A stretch of 64,000 nucleotides of DNA, from positions 29,402,501 through 29,466,500 of the forward strand of contig CM040748.1 in assembly GCA_022829145.1 (NCBI GenBank), written 5' to 3'. Below the pieces are notes generated by a model. That model did no database searches. It had not been told where the DNA came from and worked only from the letters and a program-made list of their open reading frames with translations. This DNA comes from Albula goreensis. Its lineage: Eukaryota > Chordata > Actinopteri > Albuliformes > Albulidae. A program made the translations under genes and the position numbers. Positions 23,721 to 34,810 of this stretch are shown in pieces (position 1 is the first letter of the stretch; each line of letters starts with the position of its first letter).

Positions 23721-24850
23721 CACATGATTTTTTTCCCCCCAAATTTTGATTGCTTGTGTTTGTGGCTTGGATCTTGGTGAGAGTTTACAAGCACTAAAAG
23801 TACTTTTTTTTCCCAAAGAATTACACAGCAGTTTGCATTACGATCAAAATTTTCATTTGCACTTTTTAACCAGCAACTTGAAAATAGCTTTTGAACTGTC
23901 AGTAGGTTCTCCAGAGTATAAGGTTCAGAGGATGAATGTAGCTGGATGTGTCGAACCCGCGCTCCAGTCGATTTACACATCCAGACCCACTTTCTTTGCA
24001 TTTTATTATCATGTAATTATTTGATATACTTTTATATAACCCTCCTCCCATACCATTGCCATTTAAGGACATTAGTTCAGGTCCTTGGCAGTTGACTATA
24101 CTGAAAAATGACTGCCAAAGTGGGCACACTTCAGACAGAGGAAGAACACAACGATGCCACAAGTAACAGAAAGATGGAGAAAAGACAGGATCATCTGCCT
24201 GAATGTGTCCAGCCACATACCCTTACAGCTCTCTGTTGTTTCGCATGCCAGTGTCATAAATTTACAATGGATATTACCGTTTCCTCCCCGGCAACACTTC
24301 AGACAAACAAGGAGGCAAAAAAAAGGATAGAAGAATACGTGGTGCCAAGTCATGCAAATAAATATGTCAGAGAGAGAGAGTGAATGAGCGCACATCCTAT
24401 CCCAGTCGGCGGACGTTGCCGCTGCGTCGTCAGGGCTGCTTCAGGAATGGCGGCTAGCTGTCGAGCCTAAGAAATACGGCATTTTCGTGTCAGCTCTTCA
24501 TTTGATCCTCCCATACAAACCGATGTGGTGTTATGATTAGGAGAAATCTAAGATAAGCAGAAGCTTTGCGGGCTAATCTCTCTTATCTTTGGCCATGCAC
24601 CGACATCGTTTTGAGCAGCAGACGAGGGAAGCAGGATGACACTTTGTCTTGACTCAGGGAGCCCCTTGTCAGAGTCTATCCTGTGCGGTGATTTGTGAGA
24701 GTTGGAGGAGAACGACTTGGGCCTTGTCTCTGAGGCAGACATACTGTTTTTTTGAACGCGGAGAATTTAGATACAGTCAGGGAGACGACTTGAATGCCAT
24801 CATGATAAGAGTGCTGCATGAGTTAGATGGAATTCTTTAAAAAGAAAAAC
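23721..24850. promoter_or_regulatory. Extended regulatory-like block
   Basis: Largely run-poor, complex sequence. Distinct pieces are 23880-24030 (CAGTCGATTTACACATCC, ATCATGTAATTATTTG), 24390-24480 (CpG-rich) and 24540-24840 (TAAGATAAGCAGAAGC, GCCATCATGATAAGAG). Open frames of 90-105 codons occur on both strands, none recognisable. Confidence 0.35.
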
Positions 24851-25739
24851 CGTCTATGTAAGAACTGCACCCTGTTAAGAGGTTTACTGCAATGAAAAAC
24901 GTTTTGATTTTGTTGGCGTTTGAGTTTCCTTTTCCATTTTTAGCCTTAGTACTAGGACTAAGCCCCTGCAAAGATATGACGTTCCATTGTTGGTCGTTTC
25001 CCACCAAGAACCACTACTAACCTGTTTTACAACAGGTGTAGATCTTTATGTTTGAATACAAAAGACCTACATGCATCAGGTAATTAAATCCCAGGGAGAG
25101 GAGTTTTAAAGTAACTGGAGGCAGGAGCTCCTATTGTTTAAAGTGATTTATTCCACAGAGAAACATTTGCTCTCATTAATAATTAAAGGATCTGTCATGA
25201 AAAGATATGCCTTCAGTTTTTCTTGGAGGGCATTCTAGGCCTTTATCTCAATGGTATTTAAGACGTACTATATGCAAGTTGATTAACTGCTATTGTCATC
25301 AGTATGACAGAATGGCGTTTTATCCTTGGTTTTTTTTCTCATTGTTGTTTCTAAAGTTGAATCCACATCCTGGCATTCAAAAAAAAGGGGAAGAACAAGA
25401 GAAAAAGATTTCAAGGATATCATCTTTCCAGTTTTGTTAAACTGGAGGAGACAGAGAACCCAGGATGTATTAGGTTGTTGTCCCTATATGTAAGTGCAGG
25501 GCTAAATTGTTGGCTGTTGAACTTTGATGTACATATGCACATACATTTTCTATCATTGACAATATATGAGAGAGTTAAAAGCCTATTACATAAAAAAACA
25601 TAATTTTGGACATGAATTTTCAGATTTTGTTCAAAATGCTGCTGCCTTTCCTTCAAATGTACCCCAATTCTGGACAAGCTTTGTTTAAAATGTCTTTTTA
25701 CAAGAAACATCTTCTCAAGCCTTGATATTGAAATATCAA
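24851..25739. other. No gene; AT-rich sequence
   Basis: Plain sequence with T and A runs. TTGATATT and AATATCAA form a short palindrome at 25722-25739. Confidence 0.4.
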
Positions 25740-26530
25740 AGGATGTGAAGAGTCAAATTCTGACACGCTGGACTGCTTTTAAACGTCGAATGTCCGACCT
25801 TTTCCAGTCAAAATGTTTGCGCAGCTTAATCTATGCTATAATCGCGGGAGGATGTGGAAGTGGAGATTATATGAAGGGGATGAAAGGGATAGTCCACTGT
25901 TTTTCTTCACGCCTATTCTTGGCTCAGAGGATACAGTCTTCACAGATCATGTACCCAAGACTCAAGTGATGACCTCTAAGATTAAAGAAACAGAACGACA
26001 AGCCGCTGAAAGTAAAAGAAAACACTGAGGTAAAAAATAGGTACGAAACGGCGGTACAAGGAAGCCCAATCGAAAACAGAAGGGTGTGGCTCAGACTGTT
26101 TGGGTTCTCGCTGTACTTGTTGAAGAGGAACAGAAAGGTTGTCTGCCCTGTTTGTTTTATAAAATCTCCCCTGAATCAGTAGAAGGAGGCGGGGCTGGGT
26201 GAGGGGCGGAAAAGACCTCTGGCAGTGGTGTTGTGTTAAATGGCTAGAAGTGGCAGACAGAATGCCTTTCAAGTAGTAGCGGGACGCCGCAGAGTTTGCA
26301 TGACGAAACCCTGGCTCCCCGCCAGCTCCCAACTGCCACCGAGAAGGTGCTCCACCCGCATGAGACAAGACTCGAACGTCAAAACAATGCTCCCGGAGGC
26401 GTGTGGGGGGGGTCGCTATGACACTACAAGATCCCCAACATCCATCATTACCCACCTCGGCCTCTGCCCCCTTTTTCCTGGATCCCCACAACCAATCAGA
26501 AACATGCTCGATATTGAGGAGTGGGGCTAA
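25740..26530. promoter_or_regulatory. Candidate conserved non-coding block
   Basis: Complex, CpG-bearing sequence (TTTTAAACGTCGAATGTCCG; ATAATCGCGGGAGG). The minus strand is open for 169 codons (26491 to 25982). The peptide shows no signal peptide, membrane pattern or domain that I recognise, so I leave it uncalled. Confidence 0.35.
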
Positions 26531-27227
26531 CGCTCACCTGCATTATACAATGGTGGCTTGATGGGCGATCAAGTTTCTAAGACATCCTATAGGGTTGACT
26601 CATGAGAAAATGAAACTTTTAATATTGGCTCTGCCAAGTACTTAAAAATGGGTCTTATCAGACCAGTTAAATCCGTTTATTTTTATCCAACTAAATACCT
26701 CCCTTGGGGTTAATCAGTCCTAGGACAAATAATTATTTTAAATACTTTAACCCCTTAGACACCAGTTAAATATCTGCGGATTGCTGGGACTTTTGTTAGA
26801 ATAACATTTCTCCCTCCACATGCTTGTATGTGTTGATTACTGACATGGTTCTTCAAGATTTTTATGAATCTACAGTGGTACTTTCTCATTTTATTAGCAC
26901 CTAAAGAGGTAAACTACTTCAAATTTACATTAAATCTGAATAACTTTTTTCAAATAACTTTTGTGATTCACAACAATTGGGAATTCAAAATGAGCCTTCA
27001 TAACATCCAGTGGAATTAAAGGATAATATATGACTAGAATTAATATTTGGTCATTGTGCAATTTGGTAAGCTTAAAAATTTCTTCAGGAATCATTTGTGT
27101 TTTTTAGCATATCAACAACAAGTCTAGATACCCTCAAATATGGATTGTTTACAAGTCAATGATGAGCTTTATACAGTGTTCATTTTATAAAGATCCAGTT
27201 CTGAGGACACCGTACTCAAAACATCAC
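26531..27227. other. No gene; AT-rich
   Basis: Plain AT-rich DNA with no structure seen. Confidence 0.45.
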
Positions 27228-27372
27228 ACTAGTGATGGGAGAATGAGGTTTTATGACAACAAAAATGGGTGGTAATGCCAGTACCACTGAATTGAACCAA
27301 TCATTGTGTTATTGGTCTATGAAATTATTCAGTGATTGGCAGCTAATTGTATCTCCATCCATCATTTGATGC
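27228..27372 (+). repeat. Dispersed repeat family F, copy 2
   Basis: Starts ACTAGTGATGGGAGAATGAGG, then AAAAATGGGTGG and TTGAACCAATCA. The same order is found on the minus strand at 59545-59710 and, more weakly, at 16150-16262. The opening words recall hAT-type fish elements from memory, which I cannot confirm. Confidence 0.5.
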
Positions 27373-27539
27373 CGTAGCTCCTCATTCAACCTTCACCCCA
27401 ACACCTTCAGCAGATATTTTATTTGATGATGGTAGAATGTATTACAAAAACGAAAAGAATTGGGTCAGAACACCATACCAGAAGAGAACGAATTACCATG
27501 TCAAGATGCCAAGAAAATTTGCATTTCATATGGAGAGAA

Positions 27540-28205
27540 AAAAAAGACTTTCAGGGTAAAATGTATCAATTACGTGAGTCAGACTTCATGGTGCGACATG
27601 GCAGTGTCTATTTTTAGTGTACAGGATGATTAATGGACTAATGGATGATCTTATGACAGCCACATCTTGATTAGATTTAGCAGTGTGGTCGTGCAGAGAC
27701 AATTGGGTTTTCGGACATCTTTGCTCCACGCTGGAGGCTCCTTAAAACTTTAATGGAAGGGGATATTTCGGGTCTTTGTAGCGCATTCCTTCCAGATAAA
27801 ATGTATTATAAGTAAATACATAGCCGGGACTGGTGCCGACAAGATTCTGGCAGGATTCCCTTTCGCGAAAACCGCACATGAACGTATTTAATTGCCAGAC
27901 AGACCAGAATAATTCTTTCATACTAAAGATTTATAAAGTCGCTTTAGCAGGGCCTGCAAGACTCCGGCGGCGTGTGTGTCGGAGCCGAAATGAAGTGTCT
28001 CCCAGAGACGGTGTGGGAACAATCCCTTTGGAGGGAGCGGAATACCAGCTCTGTCCGCTTCCCATGAGATTCCCATCGCAGTGAAACTATCAATAATTCA
28101 TAAGGAGCTGTGGACTCCTTTTCTTTGCATATCGTCCTGGCAACAAGACGGAGAAGTCCCCCTCTGGTTTCTTGACAGCAGACTCTTTTTTTCCTTCCCA
28201 ACAGC
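27540..28205. promoter_or_regulatory. Candidate conserved non-coding block (strong by texture)
   Basis: Run-poor block with AGGATGATTAATGGACTAATG, CTTATGACAGCCACATC and TTGATTAGATTTAGC, all homeodomain- or TALE-like words, followed by CpG-bearing sequence at 27930-28010. No convincing coding frame. Confidence 0.4.
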
Positions 28206-29159
28206 TGCTTGATTTTCTATCTGTTTTTAAGGGGGTTATAAAAAAAAAAATGGTTATATCTCTTCACATAGTGGGTGTTATAAGGTGATTGAGAGAAGAA
28301 CTGATGGTGCTCTGGGAATTGCAGTCCACATGCTATTTATCAAAAAGCAAAAGTGAAAAAAACAAAATTGAATTTACCTTTTCAGATCTGTATCCACTAC
28401 AGTTTATATTCTGGTATCTCCACTCATAAACAACTGTCTGCTCATGGAAGAGTCCATTTCTGTTGTCGGTTTTTTATTTTATTTTTTTATTTTTGGTGGC
28501 AGTGAGAGGGAAGGAGGGGATGTAAGCATTCCTCCTGAATGATTCATATTTTAGAAAGGTCACACCACCCAGGGGGTGCTGTGGGAGGCGTGTGTGTGTT
28601 GGCCGGGGGTGGGGCCCTGTCATCCTCGACCTCCGCCAGCACGTCCGGACACATCTGCCACTCTGTCGAGCCAAAGACACGCAAGGTGGGGGGTACCCAA
28701 AAACTCCCAGATAAGGTACAGTTGGGCCAGACTGCCAGAGCCCAGTGACTACAGTACCTATCCCTTCCATCTCCAGCAGCTAGGCCCCCTTCCACTCTGC
28801 AGGACAGTATCCCCAGGAAACCAGAACTCACACAATCCCACTGCAACCTTACCGCAAGTCTGATGGGGCCTCTCCGCCATCCCCCCACCCCCCACCCGCC
28901 CCCAAGGGACTGATGCAGCTTAAACCTCTGAGCATTTCGCTACAGAAGCTTATCTCTCTTTTTTGACACAACCTGTCCCGAGTGAGTGAAAAAATGGCTC
29001 CGGGGTGCTTTTCTCTCCTTTTTCCCACCATCCCCTTATTGTAGAAAGAGCACAGTGGCATTTTCTCTCCTCACCCCCCCACTCCTCCCCTCGGACTCCA
29101 CAGCCTAGGGCATTGTTATGTGCTGAGTGTTTATCATATCTGCAGAATTAACAATAGAC
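28206..29159. other. No gene; A/T runs then GC-rich mixed sequence
   Basis: A run at 28239-28249 and T-rich DNA near 28475-28495, then GC-richer sequence at 28550-28910 crossed by several weak open frames on both strands. C-rich patches near 28880 and 29075. Nothing recognised. Confidence 0.4.
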
Positions 29160-29760
29160 AGCTACTGAGGAATTCTGCCGTATGAATTTTGCGGTTAATT
29201 AAAAACAGTCTAAATCAACCCATCAGCGTCCTGTCTCTCTTCTCTCTGGAATTCGTGCTATTGAAGTGACTCCACACATATGCTGTTCTCCCTATGAGAT
29301 ATTAATTTTGCACCGTAAATATTGATGTCCTGGATGACTGAGATGTATTGTTTGTGGTGGTATATGCGCTGGCTGTGGCACAGAAGGCATGTGACGTGCA
29401 GGAGCGGGGTGTTTCCACATTTGTGCCTTTGTTCTTTGTCTTTGCATGCATGTGCTCCATCGTGTGACAGTTCGTTCAGGTGAGGAGTGCTGGGTATTGT
29501 CGGAGCATGTTGCAGTGGATGCGCGTAGCATACCTGCCGAAATCCAAACCCAAGAGGAGACAAGACGCCATGGAGTCGTCCTCCTCAGGGGGTGCGAGCT
29601 GGCCATTTCTGTTAGGCGCAAGATCTGCAATTAAAACTCTGATAGGAGCGCTTTCTGACAGGGAACATGGGCCAAGAGGGACACATGTGGTATTCGTTTT
29701 CAGGGCCCAGTCTAAGAACGTGAAGGAGGCAACCCCATAACTCCAAATAAAAACAGAGAG
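29160..29760. promoter_or_regulatory. Candidate conserved non-coding block
   Basis: Begins with AATTTTGCGGTTAATTAAAAAC and continues as complex sequence. Open frames of 86-160 codons overlap here on both strands, and the longest (minus, 29958 to 29476) runs into the GA tract beyond. Confidence 0.3.
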
Positions 29761-29787
29761 TGGATGAACATCAACAGAGCGCCGTGC

Positions 29788-29955
29788 AAAGAGAGAAAGA
29801 GAGAATAGATCGAGAGAGAGGAAGTGAGAATGAAGGTGAGAGAGAAAAGTGTCAGAGATTGAAAAAGAGAGTAAATCTAGGTGAAATGACAGAAAGACTG
29901 AGAAAGAGAGGCTGAGTGCCAGAGAAAAAGAGAGAGAGTGATATAGAGAGATGTG
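29788..29955. repeat. Imperfect GA-rich purine tract
   Basis: GAGA and GAAA steps over about 165 bases on the + strand, almost purine-only in places. Such tracts can adopt triplex forms. Confidence 0.75.
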
Positions 29956-30239
29956 CATGTGGACATCCCAGTAGGATGGAATGACAGTTGCTTTTTAACA
30001 CTCTAGTCCGAACATTTCCCTGCTCTCAATCAAGCGTGTATCAGACAGGAGGGGAAGGGGGTGGGGGTTCTGGGGGTCATCCAGTGGGCTCGGACTGAAA
30101 TGTCACCTGTATTGGGGGTTAGATGCAGGGGGTGGTGAGGGCCATCTGCCCTGTTCTGGATCATCTGACCCCCGAGAGATCTCGCTGCTTTGCAGATTTT
30201 AATATTGGCCCAGCTGCGCTGGCCCCGCCCCCCCCCTCC
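29956..30239. other. No gene; G-rich then C-rich
   Basis: G runs at 30048-30150 and a C run near 30225. No gene or motif cluster seen. Confidence 0.4.
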
Positions 30240-30430
30240 CCTCTCGGTCTGTAGGGAATGACTTATTCTCTCATCAATAGAGTCTGCATATCATTTCCCG
30301 GCAGTGAGAAGCTGGTCATTGTCACTGCAAATCCCTGAACAGGAAACCGCTGCCGCTTATATCAAACCAATCCGGCCAATCAAATCAAACTTCATTTGAA
30401 TAGCACACATGAAGTGCTAATGAATATAGA
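30240..30430. promoter_or_regulatory. Candidate conserved non-coding block
   Basis: Complex sequence with CTCATCAATAGAGTC, CGGCCAATCAAATCAAAC and CTTCATTTGAATAGC words. No coding frame. Confidence 0.35.
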
Positions 30431-30656
30431 TAAGAGGAAAATAACAAACAGCAAAACAAAAAAAGGAGGAAAGATGGAGGAAAGTGTTGATCTGAGCTAT
30501 AATGGAGACTGTCTGGTTGCATTTCAGTATTTTAAACTACATTTCAGTTTTTCTACTGTGCTATAAATGAGATTAAGCTCCCAATAACTTCTTACTGACC
30601 GAGTCAAAACATTCCATTAAAACGTTTTTTTAATAAATAACATTTTCTCTTTATGT

Positions 30657-30718
30657 CACTTTCACCTGCATCATGAATCTCAAAGTAAAATTCACGATCC
30701 ACGATGCAGGTGAAAGTG
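30657..30718 (-). other. Hairpin with 23-bp stem, small-RNA-like
   Basis: Left arm CACTTTCACCTGCATC (30657-30672) is the exact complement of GATGCAGGTGAAAGTG (30703-30718). The stem continues 7 more positions to 30679/30696; its two mismatches on the + strand become G-U pairs if the minus strand is transcribed. The loop is 16 bases. Size and shape fit a microRNA precursor read from the minus strand, or a small foldback element. I do not recognise a known microRNA. Confidence 0.45.
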
Positions 30719-31502
30719 TGGCCTGTCTTTGACTGCAGCACATCCTGTTTTCAAGGTGTGAACTGACCACTGATCAGAAGATCCCACAAACAGATGAAAA
30801 CTCTCTGCCACCCCAGGCCTGCAGTCTGAGACTGAAAGATCCCTCCTGTAGATATTCAAGAAAAAAAAGTTTAAATACAGGTAAAACCACTGGATAATGA
30901 TGCAGAAATGAGAGTACTCTTCTGCTATTACTATCACTCTTCTACCACAACATAATAACAATAATAATAATAACAATAATAATAATAGGGGTTTAAAATG
31001 ATATGACGTCTTAAATGTAATGACTACAAAAGGTCTTTAGTTTAGCACAGTTGGCGGAAAATAAAAGTCGACCCATATGGTTTGGCTATCCAGCACTATA
31101 CAGTATCCAGGAGATATTCCAACAGAACAAGTGGCTTCAGCACAAAGTACTACAGCTCCCTGCACATGATAGATAGGCTAGGGAGCTGGGAGTCCCCATC
31201 ATGTACTTACAGATTGAGACTGGCCACGGAGATTTTTAAATTATCTCTCTGCGGTTTTACAAAAAAATATTTAAAAAAATAAAGACAGATCCCCCAGCTA
31301 TCCCTTCCCCCGCCTTTTACTCCCTCCCCTCTCTCTGCTCCTTCCCAAATCCTAATTGCACTGTTGTTTTCTAAATAAATGGAAATTCTTTCCAAACATA
31401 CTAATCTGTTCGGGGATGGGACTTTATGAAACTCAGATGGGATCTTTAGTCCTTTCGGCAGATCAACAACATGAGCGAGGTGCAGGAATGCCAGGGCACA
31501 TC
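30719..31502. other. No gene; AAT microsatellite inside
   Basis: An AAT/AAC trinucleotide array lies at 30952-30987. The rest is mixed sequence with A runs near 30861 and 31260. Nothing recognised. Confidence 0.45.
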
Positions 31503-31912
31503 TGTGCGTGTGTGTGTGAGTGTGTGTGTGTGTGTGTGTGATTGTGGGTGTGTGTAACTGTGTGTGAGTGTGTTCATCTGTTCATGCATGTGTATATGTG
31601 CGTGAGTGTGTGTTTATGAGTGTGTTCATCTATATGTGTGTATATCTGTGTGTGCATCTGCGCATGCATGTGTTTATGAGTGTGTGTGTGTATGCACATG
31701 TGGGCGTGCATGAGTGTGTGTACATCTGTGTGCGTCCATGTGTATATTTGCTTGAGTTTATGGAGTATGTGTGTACACGTGTGTGCGTGTATGTGTGTGT
31801 TTCCATCTGTGTGTACGTCTGTGTGCGTGCATGTGTATACGGGTGTGAGTGTATTAATGAGTATGTGCATGTACATCTGTGTGTGTGTGCGTGTGTGTGA
31901 GAGAGAGAGAGA
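31503..31912. repeat. Long imperfect TG-rich minisatellite
   Basis: About 400 bases of TG steps with recurring GTGTGTTCATCT, GTACATCTGTGTG and GCATGTGTATA phrases spaced irregularly, ending in GAGA steps. It explains four overlapping long open frames on both strands. Confidence 0.85.
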
Positions 31913-31939
31913 CTGGAATAGCCTGCCTCTCTCCAACAT

Positions 31940-32660
31940 AGCCTAAGGTAAAAAGAAAGGATTGAGTTATCATGGTCCTCTGTTCTTTCTCCCACTAAGA
32001 CAGTGTAATTCTGAAACAAACCCCATTAGAAAACTGGCAGCTGCAGTTTACTGTCCCAGAACGATGCCCTGGGAGGAAGCAATCGCAGAGCAGAATGCAG
32101 GCTGCACTTCAAAAGACAGCCTACAGGACCGAATGTGTAATTACAAAGCACCATTTCTGTTTGATCACTGCCGAGATACCTCACAGTACGCCAGGGCATG
32201 GAGTTTTGGATCTGCGTGTGACGGAGCCGAGCTCGCTGTTGGTAATTTAAAATATTCAGAGAAATGAAAACTCCCCACGACTCAATCTGTTTCATTTAAT
32301 TGACATTATTGTGCTCCCCGAGTGTTTTAACAAACAATTTTATATTTGGTTTATGAGCCAAATTTGATCACCTTGGTAGTTACATTACTCCAAACGAGTG
32401 TGTGATTGTTGGTAATGATCGCAATGCTGAGATCAGTAATGAGCGTATGTGTGTGTGCGTGCGTGCGTTATTATAACCTTGTGGCAGTCGGAATAATTGC
32501 ACTCCTTCTGTTATATACGAAGGCTATCATTACAGCAGGCTTGGGAAGCTCGCATAATACCAGCCACACCCAGCTTTATTTTCTTCAGTTCTCTCAGCTT
32601 TTATGATCTCTTTTCTCAGTGATTAATCAGGAGAAATCAAGTCTGTCATTTTCTTGATCT
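31940..32660. promoter_or_regulatory. Candidate conserved non-coding blocks (strong by texture)
   Basis: Two adjoining blocks. At 32040-32330: complex sequence ending TTTAATTGACATTATTGTGC. At 32460-32660: AATAATTGCACTCC, GATTAATCAGGAG, CTTTTATGATCTC. A short TGCG run at 32449-32468 separates them. Confidence 0.4.
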
Positions 32661-33315
32661 CTCTCCATGATAAAGTCATAAGCATATTTCGTTATTCCCT
32701 TTGCCAGAGGTTAAATCTTAACTCTTTCCCCACTCTCGGTGTCAAGAAAGATAGGATTCCTCTTTCCATTACCGAAGTATGGCACAAGAGCTTGGATCCG
32801 CTATCGATTCCAGTTAAAAATGGGCTCATTACACTCATATGTGGTTAAAAATAAGAGAGGGCTAGCCTGATACCCAATTTTTACAAGTGCTATCAAGGGA
32901 CTGGGTGGTATGTGGCTAACCGTTTGTGATCCAGTCGTCTCTCGTCTCACTTGATTGGACGTCTCCACCCAGAGAAGAGAGAGCAAGAGTGAGAGAGAGA
33001 GAGAGACATGCCGGAGCAAGAAAGTAAAAGATCTCTAATTGGATTCAAGTGTCCCGAAAAAGTGCGTAGGCGATTTGAATTCCACCAAGTGGGTTTGTTT
33101 TTCCATTCGAGCAAAAGAAAAAAAGGAAAAAAGCAAACATTCAATTGAACTGAAAATGATTTAATCGCACAAGAGCATCTTGGGAAGATTAGGATGATGG
33201 AAGGCAAAGCAGGAGTGATGACGACATGCAGCAGACTCGCTGCAGGAAACGCCGCGCTCGTGCCCGTGGAATGAGATCTCCGGAGCCCCGTGGGCTCGTG
33301 TAAAGCGAGAACTGC
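32661..33315. promoter_or_regulatory. Candidate regulatory sequence
   Basis: Run-poor sequence at 32661-32850 and 33020-33110 (AAAGTGCGTAGGCGATTTG), with a GA run at 32988-33005. The remainder to 33315 is CpG-bearing mixed sequence. Confidence 0.25.
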
Positions 33316-33480
33316 GAGACACAGATGAGAGACAAAGCACTTTCTGTCTCGCTGTGCGAGAGACAAAGCTGATTCTGCCATGTTCTGTCTCACTACATGA
33401 GAAACAAAGCACATTCTCTCTCTCCATCTCTCTCACTGCATGAGAGACAAAGCAACATTTATGTCTCACTGTGTCCACCA
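33316..33480. repeat. Short tandem array, units of about 35-43 bases
   Basis: Four units share ATGAGAGACAAAGCA or close variants followed by a TCTGTCTCACT-like end (about 33324, 33359, 33399, 33440). Similar words recur at 33922-33948 (CTACCAGAGACAAAACATTG) and 34338-34372, outside the array. Confidence 0.6.
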
Positions 33481-33564
33481 TGGAGACCTAGCTGTGAGAT
33501 GGACACAAGAAACAAAACACACTCTACCCTACACTCAAGCAATCAAACAAAGTCCCTTTACGGG

Positions 33565-33730
33565 CCAGTGCTACTGTATCTTAGAACGAAAAACATTCCA
33601 AAGGACATGTTTGCCTGTTTTCAATAAAAGAGAGAATACTCAGAGAAGCTTGTGTTGTAATGAAAAGTCTGTTTTGATTGATTTGCACATGCTCATAAAA
33701 ATGCTAAGTGAATTTGAATGGGTCCCACTC
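33565..33730 (+). repeat. Dispersed repeat family A, copy 2
   Basis: Contains TTAGAACGAAAAACATTCC, AAAGGACATGTTTGCCTG and, 76 bases on, AAGTCTGTTTTGATTGA followed by TTTGCACATGCTC. The same words at the same spacing occur at 34060-34305 and 48900-49160. Confidence 0.6.
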
Positions 33731-33734
33731 ACGG

Positions 33735-33905
33735 GCATCACCAGACCCTATTTACTGGGGCATGTGCCCCAGTAATAATTTATTGTGCCCCAGTAAATGA
33801 TCATGAAAAATAACTAGTTTTTAAAAATGTATCATAAATTGCAAGTGTGAGGATGTGGGCACTGGGGGCCTGTTCCCCAGTAGTGCTAAAAGTCTAGCAA
33901 CGTTC
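33735..33905. repeat. Possible insertion with GGGGCATGTGCCCC palindrome
   Basis: Contains the perfect 14-base palindrome GGGGCATGTGCCCC, and the word GCCCCAGTAA occurs twice (33767 and 33788). GGGTCCCACTCA just before (33720) and TGGTCCCATCCA just after (33908) look like an imperfect flanking duplication, so this may have inserted into family A sequence. Confidence 0.35.
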
Positions 33906-33959
33906 CTGGTCCCATCCAATGTCTCGCTCTACCAGAGACAAAACATTGGCTGGTATCCA

Positions 33960-34050
33960 ATCTAAAATTCAGGCTAAGACCCATTCTGAAATAGAATAAA
34001 ATGTGCCCTTAAAAAGACAAAAGTCTGTTTTGACTGAATTGCATAAGCTC
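33960..34050 (+). repeat. Dispersed repeat family A, partial copy 3
   Basis: Carries AAGTCTGTTTTGACTGAATTGCATAAGCTC at 34021, matching the second half of the family at 33667 and 49103. The first half is not recognisable. Confidence 0.5.
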
Positions 34051-34059
34051 TTAAAGAGT

Positions 34060-34305
34060 CCAGGATTTAATCAAATGCACATAGTCTTGTTAAGGGACCA
34101 TTTGATCAAAATAAGATTTATGGCCATTTAAATGCATGTGGTATTAGAAAAGAATGCAACCATGCTGTCTTAGAAAAGAATAGAACACGTTCTAAAGGAC
34201 AAGTTTCCTTATCTCCCATGAAATATGACATACTTAAAGAGAACGACTCTGTAATTTGTCTGAATTGCAAAAATGCTCTAAGATTGATTGATCCAAGCCT
34301 CAAGT
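34060..34305 (+). repeat. Dispersed repeat family A, copy 4
   Basis: TTTAATCAAATGCACATAGTC, GGGACCATTT, CTTAGAAAAGAATAGAACAC, CTAAAGGACAAG and CTGAATTGCAAAAATGCTC occur in the order seen in the 48.9 kb copy. Confidence 0.55.
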
Positions 34306-34439
34306 GAGCCTGTTTGGGTTCTAGATTTTCAAAACATTCTGTTTCACTGTGTCCACCACGAAGACGCAGTTTTGAGTTTATGCGTCTCAGACTGATGCGC
34401 AGAGTGGATTAGCACACCCATGGGAAAAACACAACTCAC

Positions 34440-34810
34440 ATAATTCTAATGAAAAACCCCGTTTCAGATGAATCTTAATCGTCCTCAAGTGCCCGGAGGC
34501 AGATGCCTTCGTCTTTTTTTTGGAAAAAAAAAGGTGACTTCATTCTGCGGTCGGGAAGACGGATTTGAGATGTCAAAGGTCACCGCCTCGGTGCTGCTCG
34601 TGTCCCCCAGGGTTTTGCATCATTAATGAGCTGAGTTCATTACAGTATCCCGTTACCGTATCACTTAATTGATAGAGCTGCGGGGTGATTTGTTTGGAGG
34701 CCTCTTGTTAGAGAACAGAAGGGGTTAATTTGTCGGCTAATGGCCTTTTAACCAAAGCCAGCCGAAACAGCTGCGGCAGAGGTATAAGGAATCACGTTTC
34801 TATGGTATGT
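34440..34810. promoter_or_regulatory. Candidate conserved non-coding block (strong by texture)
   Basis: Complex block with CATTAATGAGCTGAGTTC, CACTTAATTGATAGAGC, GGGGTTAATTTGTCGGC and GCCGAAACAGCTGCGGC. At 34570-34582 ATGTCA-A-AGGTCA is close to a DR1 nuclear-receptor site. No coding frame of note. Confidence 0.4.

Noticed and set aside
25982..26491. 169-codon open frame on the minus strand
   Set aside because: No recognisable domain or start context, and the + strand is also partly open. More likely GC-rich regulatory-like DNA.
28562..28585. CTCF-like site CCACCCAGGGGGTGC
   Set aside because: Three differences from the core motif at informative positions, including the C after the G run. 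Not strong enough to list.
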